Assembly (NCBI RefSeq): GCF_963259705.1
Contig: NC_081840.1
Location: 115,123,074 to 115,187,073 of the forward strand
Source: Myotis daubentonii
Taxonomy: Eukaryota > Chordata > Mammalia > Chiroptera > Vespertilionidae
Length of the DNA: 64,000 nt
Direction of reading: 5' to 3'
Made by a program: the position numbers and the translations under genes. Shown here piece after piece: positions 1-15,700 of the stretch. The notes below the pieces were generated by a model. It was not told where the DNA came from. It did not search any database and saw only the letters and a program-made list of their open reading frames with translations. Positions within the stretch are counted from its first letter, which is position 1, and the number at the start of each line of letters is the position of its first letter.

Positions 1-4085
<4,085 letters not shown>

Positions 4086-4716
4086 ATAAAAAAGAGGACC
4101 TAAATAAATAAAATCAGAAATAAAAGAGAAGAAGCAACAACTGATATCAAAGACATGCAAAGGATTATTAAGAAAATGTTATGAAGAACTGAAGAACTAT
4201 ATGCCAACAAATTGGACAATCAGGGAGAAAGGATCAATTCCTAGAAACATATAATCTTCCAAAACTGAATCAGGAAGAATTAGAGAATCTGAATAGACAG
4301 AGTACAACTAGTGAAATAATAATTTTTAAGAAGCTCCCAACAAATAAAAGTCCTGGACCAGATGGCTTCACAAGTGGATTTTACCAAACATTCAAAGAAC
4401 TAGCGTCCATCCTTCTCAAACTATTCCAACAATTCAAGAGGAGGAAAGACACCCACACTTATTTTCCAAGGCCAGCATTATTCTAATTCTAAAGTGAGAT
4501 AAAGACACTATAAAGAAAAAAATATTATAGACCAACATCCCTGATGAACATAAATGCTAAAATCTTCAACAAAATATTAGCAAACCAGATCCAGCAATAT
4601 ATTAAACAGATCATACACCACTATTAAGTGGGTTTTATGCCGGGGATGCAAGGTTGGTTCAAAATCTGCAAATCAATAAATGTGATACATCACATAAAAT
4701 GGAGTATAAAAACCAC
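4086..4716 (+). mobile_element. L1 ORF2 fragment
   Basis: A degenerate stretch of L1 ORF2 covers the start of the reverse-transcriptase domain; translation with frameshifts shows [20 protein letters not shown]. It carries many stops and is inactive. HAL1 copy 1 probably inserted into or next to it. Confidence 0.8.
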
Positions 4717-4849
4717 ATGATTGAAGGGGTTGGAGGTAGGAGGTAAAGGAAGCCTAATATATGGTGATGGAAGAAGATATGACTTGGGTGGTGGGTACAC
4801 AGTGTGATATACAGGTATTATATCATAGAAATCTACCTTTTTAATCAAT

Positions 4850-4972
4850 GTCACTGTGCTGACATCTCAGCAGATCTCAGACTTCTAGCCTCCAGAACTG
4901 TGAGACAGTACATTTCTGTTTAAGCCACTGGGTTTGTGGTACTTTGTTACAGCAGCCTTAGCAAATTAAACA
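4850..4972 (+). mobile_element. MaLR/MLT1-type LTR end fragment
   Basis: CTCCAGAACTGTGAGACAGT, followed by a segment about a TGTGGTACTTTGTTACAGCAGCC, resembles the 3' end of ancient mammalian MaLR LTRs. Assigned by eye. The rest of 4717-5477 shows only old AT-rich sequence and a short CA run near 5054. Confidence 0.5.
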
Positions 4973-5477
4973 TCTACAAAATTACAAATACATTACCTTT
5001 TGACCCAACCATATAATTCTGTAATTTTATTCAATAGATCTATCTGATATGTACACACACACACATACACAGATTCATTAAAGCATAGTTTGTAGAAAGG
5101 AGTTGAAACAATCAACAGGGTAAAGGTTAAATAAACAATGGTATTTATATTCACAGAGGAGAATCTATGCAGCTGCAAAAAGAAAAAAAACATCAAGAAC
5201 CAACTTTCTAACTAGGGTTTCAGAAAGATGAAAGATCATCAGGTCTACACTGTTAACTAAAAAAAGTAGCAGGGTACAGAACAGTGTACACAGATATTTA
5301 TGTAAGGAGAAGGGGAAAAAAGACCAATACATACATACATACATATTTGCTTCTATTTGCATAAAGTAACATTGATGGCAGTGGTTTCCTTGTTTCCAAA
5401 CTTGTCTGCATCTTGCAAACACCTGAGGAGGTTCGAAAACTCATACTCCCAGGGACTGCAATCTAATTTGTCTAGGG

Positions 5478-5783
5478 CAGTGGTTCTCAACCTTCCTAAA
5501 ACCTTGACCCTTTAATACAGTTCCTCATGTTGTGATGACCCCCAACCATAAAATTATTTTTGTTGCTACTTCATAACTATAATTTTGCTACTGAATCGTA
5601 ATGTAAATATCTGATATGCAGGATGTATTTTCATTGTTACAAATTGAACATAATTAAAGCATAGTGATTAATCACAAAAACAATATGTAATTATATATGT
5701 GTTTTCCGATGGTCTTAGGCGACCCCTGTGAAAGGGTCATTCGACCCCCAAAGGGGTTGCAACCCACAGGTTGAGAACCGCTG
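5478..5783 (+). mobile_element. SPIN-type hAT MITE copy 1
   Basis: The 306-bp element runs from CAGTGGTTCTCAACC to GGTTGAGAACCGCTG (terminal inverted repeats). An 8-bp target duplication, GTCTAGGG, lies at 5470-5477 and 5784-5791. The internal sequence, with TTCCGATGGTCTTAGGCGAC, matches the SPIN family of horizontally transferred hAT transposons. It has no transposase. Confidence 0.88.
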
Positions 5784-6207
5784 GTCTAGGGTATCACCTG
5801 GGCTTTGGAATTTTTAAGACTCCAGGTGATTACAATGGCAGACAATTTTGGGAACCACTGTCATAACAATACAAAAGATATTAATATAAGTAGCTATTTG
5901 TGCATGGGGGATCAGGAGTGGGAGTCAAAGCTTTCACTGTAATATTTTTAATATGGTTTTGAACCACGTGAACTATTCAGAATTTTAATTAAATGTTTCT
6001 TTTTAGAAAACAAATTGTTGCTCCCACATGTTTATTTTTATATCTTAGCTCTTCCAGGGTTTAAAACGGCTGTTACCATTAACATTAAAAAAAACTTTGT
6101 AATTATATGATGAAAAAAATTCAGACTCCCAAGTTTTCCCTATTTTGGCCACAAGTTATCCGATCATCCTTACATAAATGTAGTTAATGAGGTGATTTGT
6201 GCATTAC

Positions 6208-6326
6208 CTGTCTTTATATACCCAGCAAGAAAGTTTATCACGTGGTGTGGGTGGTTTTCCTTCAAAGTTGGTGATTTTTTCCCAAACATAGGTTCCATCT
6301 CTGGTTCTCAAATTAACAAAATAAAG
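6208..6326 (-). CDS. KLHDC1: KLHDC1 exon 4
   Basis: These 119 nt encode [18 protein letters not shown] through SCWVYKD plus two bases of the next Arg codon. The donor GTAATG is at 6207-6202. This is the most distal KLHDC1 exon in the window; the next, expected to encode LIYFGGYG, is not visible to the left. Confidence 0.94.
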
Positions 6327-9020
6327 CTTTTAAAAGAGGAGAATACCATTAATAGATAGGGCATTTGAAAACTGAATCCATATCTGAGGATTATATGATC
6401 TAAAATTAATAATATTACTTTTTCTTTTTAAAAGATAAAAATTTTACCTGTGGAGTTAATGAAAATGAGACTGTTTTAGAAGCAAAAATGATATATAAAA
6501 CATACTGAACTAGATCTTTTCCCGGCATTCTCTTGCCATATAGATATTAAGTATATAGTTAATTCTGTAGCAGAAAGATATGGAAGAAAAGCACAACCAC
6601 TACATTTTCACTCTAAAACCTTATAATCATAAACACAATATTTTCTATATATATCTTCTTTTTTAAATATATGTAAACTTGATCCTGGCTGGTGTGGCTC
6701 AATGGTTGAGTGTCGACCTATGAACCAGGAAGTCACAGTTAAATTCCCTGTCAGGGCACATTGCCTGAGCTGTGGGCTTGATCCCCAGTAGGGGGATTAC
6801 CTGAGGCAGCCAATCAATGATTCTCTCTCATCACTGATGTTTCTATGTCTCCCTCTCCCTTCCTCTCTCTGAAATCAATAAAAAAACAAACTTAAAATAT
6901 TTGTAAACTTATGAGGTAAAATGGTACACTAAATATTACACATTTTGCTGCACGCCTGAATTGAAAGAAAATATTACTCGATTGCTGTATCCTTTGTCAT
7001 CATATCCTCCAAAAACGTAGAGCTTTCCATTAATGCAAGCACCACAACTTCCTGACATGGAGGTAGGGAGTTCTCCTTCCATGAGGTGCATTGTCCTGCA
7101 GCAAGAATAATATGAAATTTCAAAACTTTCCAGAAAAGCAAATTAAAATTCCCTTTGAACTCCAGGAGTCTTTTTAAAATGAAAATTGTCACTGACAATT
7201 ACAATTAAAATAGAATGGTAGCCAATACTGTAAAGACTCTAAGAAGAGCCACTGTAAATCTTTTTCAGCTTCACATATGTCACCAGAATTGGGAATTAAT
7301 TAGCAGAAGAAAGTCTTCAGAGACAGTCTTAGAATTGTGAGGAGTGGAAAGGACAAATAGTGGAGAAAGGAAGGGAGCAGAGGAAAGAAATAGCCAGAGA
7401 GAATAAAGCATTGAAAGAAAAAAAAAGGGAGAAATAAGTGGTGCAGTATGTTCTAAGTATGGTCTTAAATTCCCCTAAGTCTATGAAAACATTCATAATA
7501 TATATGGTGAGTGCATGATACCGTATGCAGATAATGTTTTATTGAGTTGTACATGTGAAATCTGATTTCATTAACCAATGTCACACCCCAATAAATTAAA
7601 TTTTAAAAAGACTGGACATTCTGCAATTTAAAATTACTTACCACAACCCACTATCAATATCATAGGTCCAAATTTCATCATTAGGCACATATACTTCATT
7701 GTCTTCAATAGACTAAAAACATAGAATACATGAATTATGCTTTTTAAATACATAGTAACAATTCAATAGTTCCTCGGGATGGGAAAACTGCAATTAAAAT
7801 ATTGTGAAACACAAAATCATAAACAGACTCAAACATTTTTAATATAAATTAAGTTAGATCAAAAGAGAAAAGGAAATACATTTTCTAAGAGAAAATTGGC
7901 AAACAAAGGTTTAAAATACAAAGTACATGAATTTCAAGAAAAAGACCAAGGACAATTAAACCTTAAAAAGGGATTTCAAGAAAGGGAAAACAGCAAAATA
8001 ATAATATTCAGAGTAGAACTTCCAGGAAGAAAATAAATATCAAACAGAGCAATACGTTGTGTGTGAAGGGAAGGAATTAAGGGAGGACATTTTTATAAGG
8101 TGCAATTAAGAGCACTGTAAAGAAAAAGAAGGAAATCTGACCATTTTCGACAGCAGGGATGAACCTAGAGGGTACTGTGCTAAGTTAAATAAGTCAGACA
8201 GAGAAGGACAAATACCATATGATTCACTTATATGTAGAATCTAAAGAACAAAATAAATGAACAAACAAAATTGAAAAAGACTCATAGATACAATGAAGAG
8301 ACTAATGGTTTCAAGGGGGTTGTTGGGAGATTGGGTGAAAACATTGAAGGGATTAAGAAGTACAAATTGGCAGTTACAAAACAGTCATGGGGATGGAAAG
8401 TACCACAGAGAGTACAGTCAGGAATACTGTAATAACTGTGTACCGTGCCTGGTGGGCACTGGAAATAACGGACGCGGGACCCTTTGAAAGAATATGACTA
8501 TCTAATCACCGTGCTGTACACCTGAAACTAATACAAAATAATACTGAATATAACCGTAATTGAAAAATAAACTTTTAAAAAGGTAACTATATTAGATACC
8601 TCGATTCACTGAACTTATTTTTGAGTGCCTACTATGTGCGAAGCATAGTGCTAGGTGTCTATTAAATATAGAATCTATGGCTCAATATAAATTTAACTAG
8701 TCCAAATGATAACTCTGAATAATCTCTAAAGAAGCTGTTAATATAAACAGAAGAGTGCATTCTGACATTTGTGATGAAAAGAGAAATAAAAATAGAGTAA
8801 CAATCATTTCTATTAAGTAAAAAACTTAGGGGTTGAAACAAAGTCTTACATAAATCTGTCATTTCTTAGAATAATACAAAAATAACCAAATATAAGATAG
8901 CAGTTTAAGAATTTCTAATACTGCATGATGCATAAATTATTAGCATGCTAAGTAGATTTAGGTAAATTCTCATTGCTATGTTAGATTTTAAAAATAGTAT
9001 CTTACCTACCAGCTATCTCC

Positions 9021-9084
<64 letters not shown>

Positions 9085-12000
9085 CAGAAAATCATTTTAT
9101 TAATTCCAAGGCAACTTCCACTTATGTCTGAATGAGGAAGTCATATTTAATGGCTAAGTAAACAAATAATTTGAAAAAGGGTAGTTGTATGATTGTAAAG
9201 TTTAATAGTGTCAGGCTCCAGGTATCTTTGTGTGTATACCTATATAACCAAAATATTACAAAAATGGATTCTGTCATGACTCTGTTTAAGTCACTTCAAT
9301 ACTTCCCTAGTGCTCTCAGGATAGACTAAAAATCTTGAGTCTGTTCTATTTGGTACCTGCTGTCCCTCCAGTTCATCTTGTCTTTCACTCATTATGCTCT
9401 AGTCTTCTGTCAATTCCTGAACCTCTGCAAATTCCTGCTGCAATAGGGCTTCAATTATGCTCTTCTCTCTTCTTGGAATGCTTCCAGGAGTTTTTCTGGC
9501 TAACTAACTCATTCTTTGGAAACAGCTTAAATGTCACTTCTCTATTATCCCAGAATAAGGTTGAAGGATTAAGTGACCTATTAAATGCTCTCATACAGTC
9601 CTGGACTTGCCCTTCAAAGTCCTTTATTTAGATCATAGCCACCCCCCACCACCACCACCATTAACCTATAAGTTTCATGAGTGCATGGACCATGTTTACG
9701 TTGTTATAATTTAGTGTCTAGAGAAGTGGTTCTCAACCTTTCTAATGCCGTGACCCTTTAATACAGTTCCTCATGTTGTGGTGACCCCTAACCATAAAAT
9801 TATTTTCGTTGCTACTTCATAACTATAATTTTGCTACTGTTATGAATCATAATGTAAATATCTAATATGCAGGATGTATTTTCATTGTTACAAATTGAAC
9901 ATAATTAAAGCACAGTCATTAATCACAAAAACAATATGTAATTATAATGTGTTTTCCGATGGTCTTAGGCGACCCCTGTGAAAGGATCGTTCGATCCCCC
10001 AAAGGGGTTGCAACCCACAGGTTGACAACCGCTGGTCTAGAGCCTAGCACAGTGCCCGACACATAAAAAGCAAATGGAATATTTGTTGATTAAGTGAATG
10101 GGTAAGGTGAATAATACCTATTAAACTGATTGCACAGTCACCTCAGCCTGATTAAAAAGAAAAGTCCCTTTTTTTTAAAGGGGGTGGTACAAAAGCACAA
10201 ATGAAGTTTAGAATTGAAAAATTTGGACCTAGTTCCTTCTCACTTTTTCAGAAATTTCGCTACAAAATTCTCTCTTCTTGTGGAGAAAAGGGATTCCTTG
10301 TGCACTGTTGGTGGGAATGCAGACTGGTGCAGCCACTGTGGAAAATAGTGTGGAGTGTCCTCAAAATATTAAAAATGGAACTGCCTTTTGACCCGGGGAT
10401 CATACTTCTGGGAATATATCCTAAGAATCCCAAAATACCAATCAGAAAGAATATATGCACCCCTATGTTCATAGCAGCATTATTTACAACAGCCAAGATT
10501 TGGAAACAGCCCAAGTGCTCACCTATGGAGGAGTTGGGGGAAACGCTGTGATACATCTACACAATGGGATACTATGTGGTTGTAAAAAAGAATGAACTCT
10601 TACCTTGTGCCACAGCATGGATGGACTTGGCATTATTATGCTAAGCAAAATAAGCCAGACAGAGAAAGACAAATATCATATGACCTCACTTATATGTGGA
10701 ATCCAATGAACAAAATAAACTGAAAAAATAGAACTAGAGGCATGGATACATGGAACAGACTGACAGAGGTCAGAGGGGAGGGGAGGGGGAGGATGGATGA
10801 AAGAATTAGCCAAAGAGCAAAACCCATGGACACAAACGGCCCCAGTGAGGTCGGGACGGCCCCGGTGAGATTGAAATGGCCCCAGTGAGGTCGGGACGGC
10901 CCTGGTGAGGTTGAACCGGCCCCAGTGAGGTCGAGACGGCCCCAGTGAGGCTGAATCAACCCCGGTGAGGTCGGCATAGCCCCGGTGAGGTTGAGATGGC
11001 CCCGGTGAGGTTGAAACAGCCCCGGTGAGGCTGAGACGGCCCCAGTGAGGTTGGGACTGCTCCAGTGAGGTTGGGACAGATAATGGGGACCAGTATAGAC
11101 TGATGAACAGGGGTAGATGCAGAGGCAGAGCAACATTGAACAGACTGTCAAACTACAGTGGAAAGCCTGGGGAGGGTTTGGGGGGGGGGATTAAGAGATC
11201 AACTGAAGGACTTATATGCATGCATATAAGATTAACCAATGGACACAAGACACCGGGGGGGGGGGAGAGGGGGAGGCAGTAGGGGCCGGGGGAATGTCAA
11301 GGGGGGGGGGGAGGAGACATATGTAATACTCTTTGTAATACTTTAAGAAATAAAAATTATAAAAAAAAAAACAAAAAACATGGACACAGACAGCAGTGTG
11401 GTAATGGTCTGAGGGAGGGGGTGCAGGGACTGGGTGGAGGTGGGCAAAGAAGGGGCAATGGGGGATATCTGCAATAGTGTAAAAAACAAAACAAAATTAT
11501 GTTCTTTTCTATATCATCAAGTTTTCCTTCTCTACTAGATCATTATAAACATGCCTTGATATCATTTTCTATATATTAAAAACAAACGAACACCAAATCT
11601 CATAACTCTTTCTTCTATTTCTCTGCACCCTTCAAAGAAAAGCTTCCACGGTTAACTATGGTGGATGTTTCCATAGTTTCACCTCGCATTTTCTCATCAC
11701 TTCAGATTAATCTGGCTGCGGAGCCCATCACTCCCCTAAAATTGCTCTTGTCAAGGTTTCACTAAAATAGAGACTTTACTTAACTGATTTATCTAGAAAT
11801 ATAGCCCAGAGAGATGGAGTATATGGAAAAGAAGTTAAGAGACATGGAGAAAAATTAAGTCTAATCAGAATTACATTAGGAAGTAACAGAATGAGGAAGA
11901 GGCAATATTTGAAGAGACAAGGCTGAGAGTTTAGCAAAATTGTTGAAAGTCATCAATCCTTGAAATACACCAAGTCCTACAAATCCATAACTAGACACAT

Positions 12001-12383
12001 CAGAGTAAAACTACAGATCATCAAAGAAAAAAAATTATTTAAAACTACCAGCGATAAGCCCTGGCTGCTGTGGCTCAGTTGGTTGGAGCGTTGTTCAGTA
12101 CACCAGAAGGTGTCAGGTTCCATTCCTGCTCTGGGCACATGCTCAGGTTGCTGGTTCAATTCCCAGTCAAGGCACATATAGGAGACAACCAATCGATATT
12201 TCTTTCTTTTCTTTCTTTTCTTTTCTTTCTTTCTCTTCCTTCCTTCCTTCCTTTCTTCCTTCCTTCCTTCCTTCCTTCCTTCCTTCCTTCCTTCCTTCCT
12301 TCCTTCCTTCCTTTCTTTTTCTTTTCCTTCCTTCCTTCCTTCCTTCCTTCCTTCCTTCCTTCCTTCCTTCCTTCCTTCCTTCC

Positions 12384-12443
<60 letters not shown>

Positions 12444-12699
12444 CCTGCTCCTCCAACCCCAAACAATGAAAAACTTATACTCAGGTGAGGATTTATTTTA
12501 AAAAAAAATTGCCCTAGCCAATTTGGCTCAGTGTATAGAGCGTCAGCCTGCAGACTGAAGGCTCCCAGGTTATATTCCAATCAAGAGCACATACCTTGGT
12601 TGCAGGTTCTCTGGCCCTGGGTGTGCGCAGGAGGCAACCAATTGATGTGTCTCTCTCACATTGATGTTTCTCTCTGTCTCTCCCTCTCCCTTCCATTCT

Positions 12700-12734
<35 letters not shown>

Positions 12735-15700
12735 ATGGAAAAATATCCTTGGGTGAGCATTAACAAAAACAAACAAACTACAAAAGAATGATTGTTGTAG
12801 CTTGCCTTTTAATACTAAAAAAATAGAAACATTCAAATACTCATCAATAGTGGAATGAATAAATAAACTGCAGTAAATTCACATAATAGAGTATTTTACA
12901 GGACACACATCAAATGAATGAATTCAGTGATGATTTTCAAAATATTTAATAACTGGCCAACTGGAATGACACCAAATAGAGACAGGTTCAGCCATGCAAT
13001 TACACACCAGCTAAATACAAGCAATTTGTGAATCCAAAAAAACATATCGTAGAAAAAGAGTTGTCATGAAGTAAAACACATGCTATGATTCCAAAACCAA
13101 AAAAAATATTGTTTAGAAATAGATGCAGCCCTGGTCAGTTTGGCTCAGTGGATAGTGTCAGAATGTGAACTGGAGGGTCCCAGGTTCGAATACGGTCCAG
13201 GGCACATGCCGGGTTACAGTCTCAATCCCAAGTGGGGGGCGGCCGATCAATGATTTTCTCTCATCATTGATGTATCTGTCTCTCTCTCCCTCTCCATTTC
13301 TCTCTGAAATCAATAAAAATATATATTTTTAAAAGAAATACATGCATATGTGCTAAAACTATAAAGAAAAGAGTAATTAACAATAAATCTAAGATAGTGC
13401 TACTCTCTTGGGGTGGGAGGAGCACTGTAATAAGTAAAGGATTAACAGGAATCTTCTAAGGTACTGGTTCTAGTCCATTTCTTAATCTGGAAGTTGAACA
13501 TGTTTACCTTTAAATGGTACTCATTTTACACATTCTTTTGTACATACATTTCAAATTTTAAAATTAAGAAGAAAGTAAGATCTTAAGAAATGAATATTAA
13601 GGAGCTCACAGAATCAGGGAGGTTAGAAAACCAGCCTCTGATCTATGTAAGGAGGAGCAAGGTCTGAAACCATGCCAAAACACAGGTCTGGTGACCATCA
13701 CACTGAAGCTTGCAGCACCACCTTTTATGCCTGGGGCCTTGACCATCCTACAAACTCTACTGCTGGGTAAGAATCCTCTTCAGGTCCTGATTTTTATATC
13801 TTTACTCCTAAGTCCAAATCTAGCACAGATTCATCTAACAGAGTCCAAGCCACCTGTCCACAACCTAGCTGCAAGTGAGGTTGGGAAAGTGAATATCTGG
13901 CACTTAGGTTCTTTTAACTGGGCATCTACTATACCCAATTCTAGACTCTAGGGATACAACAGGGAACAAATGCTACCTTTTAAAAATACAAACTATCTGT
14001 ATGCTTAGCTGCTCATGTAATTTCTTTTCCATCCCCTCATGCTCTCTCAACTTGCATCAGGACCACTGATTTAATTATTACAGTATTATGATACATTTTA
14101 ATAACTGCCACTGTAAGTCTCCCACTTTTATTCTTTTCAAATATTTCCTGAAATGATCCTTCTTGCCTTTAAGTATATATTCAAAACAGAAATATGTATT
14201 TAAGCACATTTATGCAGATGTCTTCTGTAAGGAAAAGTTTATAGCAAAATGTATTAACATCAGTTGTACTGTGGAAATAATACCGTTCATATGATTAAGA
14301 CTTAAGAGGAAAGCACTTATCATCTGCAATCACGCTAAAACACTGCTTTTCTTCCAAAATTTTGGAAAACTACTCACAATTTTTAAATGTCCCTAGAAGC
14401 ACCACTAAAGTTTGTATGAATTTCAGTAATCTGGAAAGGATATGGAAGAACTAGGAAAAAAGAACTGACACCAATTAAAACTTACCACTTACTTTTTTTG
14501 GCATTGCCACTCTTACCTTTAGAGGTAGGGGTGTTCTCAGATACAATGTCCTTTAGAATATGTTTGACAACAGCATAATAAGTAACTTAGCCATTCAAAA
14601 GTCTTAGGATATAAAGAAATCTGAAACCAATCAGAAAGAATGTATGCACTCCTATGTTCATAGCAGCACAATTTACAATAGCTAAGATCTGAAAACAGCC
14701 TGAGTGCCCATCCTATATAATAATCCTATATAATAAAAGGATAATATGCAAATTGACCAAACGGCAGAACAACTGGTTGTTATGATGCACATTGACTACC
14801 TGTGGGCAGACGCTCAACACAGGAGCTGCCCCCTGGTGGTCAGTGTGCTCCCATAGGGGGAGCGCTGCTCAGCCAGAAGCCCTGAGCCACGGCTGGCAAG
14901 AACAGCGGCGATGTGGCAGCGCTAAGGATGTCCAACTGCCAGTCGGATATTCCCCAAGAGGGCACAGGCCGGTCTGTGAGATGACACCCCCTCTCCAGTG
15001 CACAAAATTCGTGCACCAGGCCTCTAGTCAGTAGATAAGTGAATAAAAAAGCTGTGGTACATTTATACCGTGGAATACTATGCAGCAGTAAAAAAGAAGA
15101 ATCTCTTACCCTTTGAGACAGCATGGAGGCACCTGGACAGTATCATGCTAAGTGAAATAAGTCAGTCAGAGAAAGACAAGTATCCCATGATCTCACCCTT
15201 ATGTGGAATCTAAGTAACAAAATAAACTGATGAAGGGAGTGGATCCAGAGACATGGAAGCATGGAACACAGTGTGGAATCTTGGAGGGAAAGTGGGGAGA
15301 GTGGGTGGGTGGGAGTTAATCAACCAAGGACCTTGTATGCATATATGCATGGCCCATGGACACAGACAATGGGGTGGTGAGGGCCTGGGGTGGGGAGCTG
15401 GGGCGGGCTGGAGGGGACCAATGGGGGGGAAAAGGTGACATGTGTAATACTTTCAATAATAAAGAATTACTTTTTTAAAGTTTTAGGATATATGTTTGTC
15501 AATTTAAACAAATAGGGAAAATTGTGATTGGAACATAACAATCTGGAATCATCTGATCATTACTCTTAACTATTGACTACTGGTTTGGATTACCTTCAGA
15601 TTCCAGAGCCTTTCAGCTATCTTCTGTTCAAAAAGATCTGAATAAGACAATTGTTGGAAGAATACTTTTTCTCATGTTGTGTCATGTCTTCTTTTATGCC

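Noticed and set aside
4980..6200. Search for KLHDC1 exon 5
   Set aside because: No minus-strand segment encodes the expected LIYFGGYG-type kelch motif with splice sites, so the exon must lie outside the window.
10841..11080. Regular repeats that might suggest a CRISPR array
   Set aside because: The units are contiguous with no unique spacers, lie in an L1 3' UTR, and the genome is mammalian.
10690..11151. 153-codon minus-strand frame with NLTGAV-like repeats
   Set aside because: Translation of the 20-bp minisatellite in an L1 3' UTR, not a gene.
11977..12580. Low-complexity frames ([16 protein letters not shown])
   Set aside because: Translations of the TTCC/TC microsatellite.
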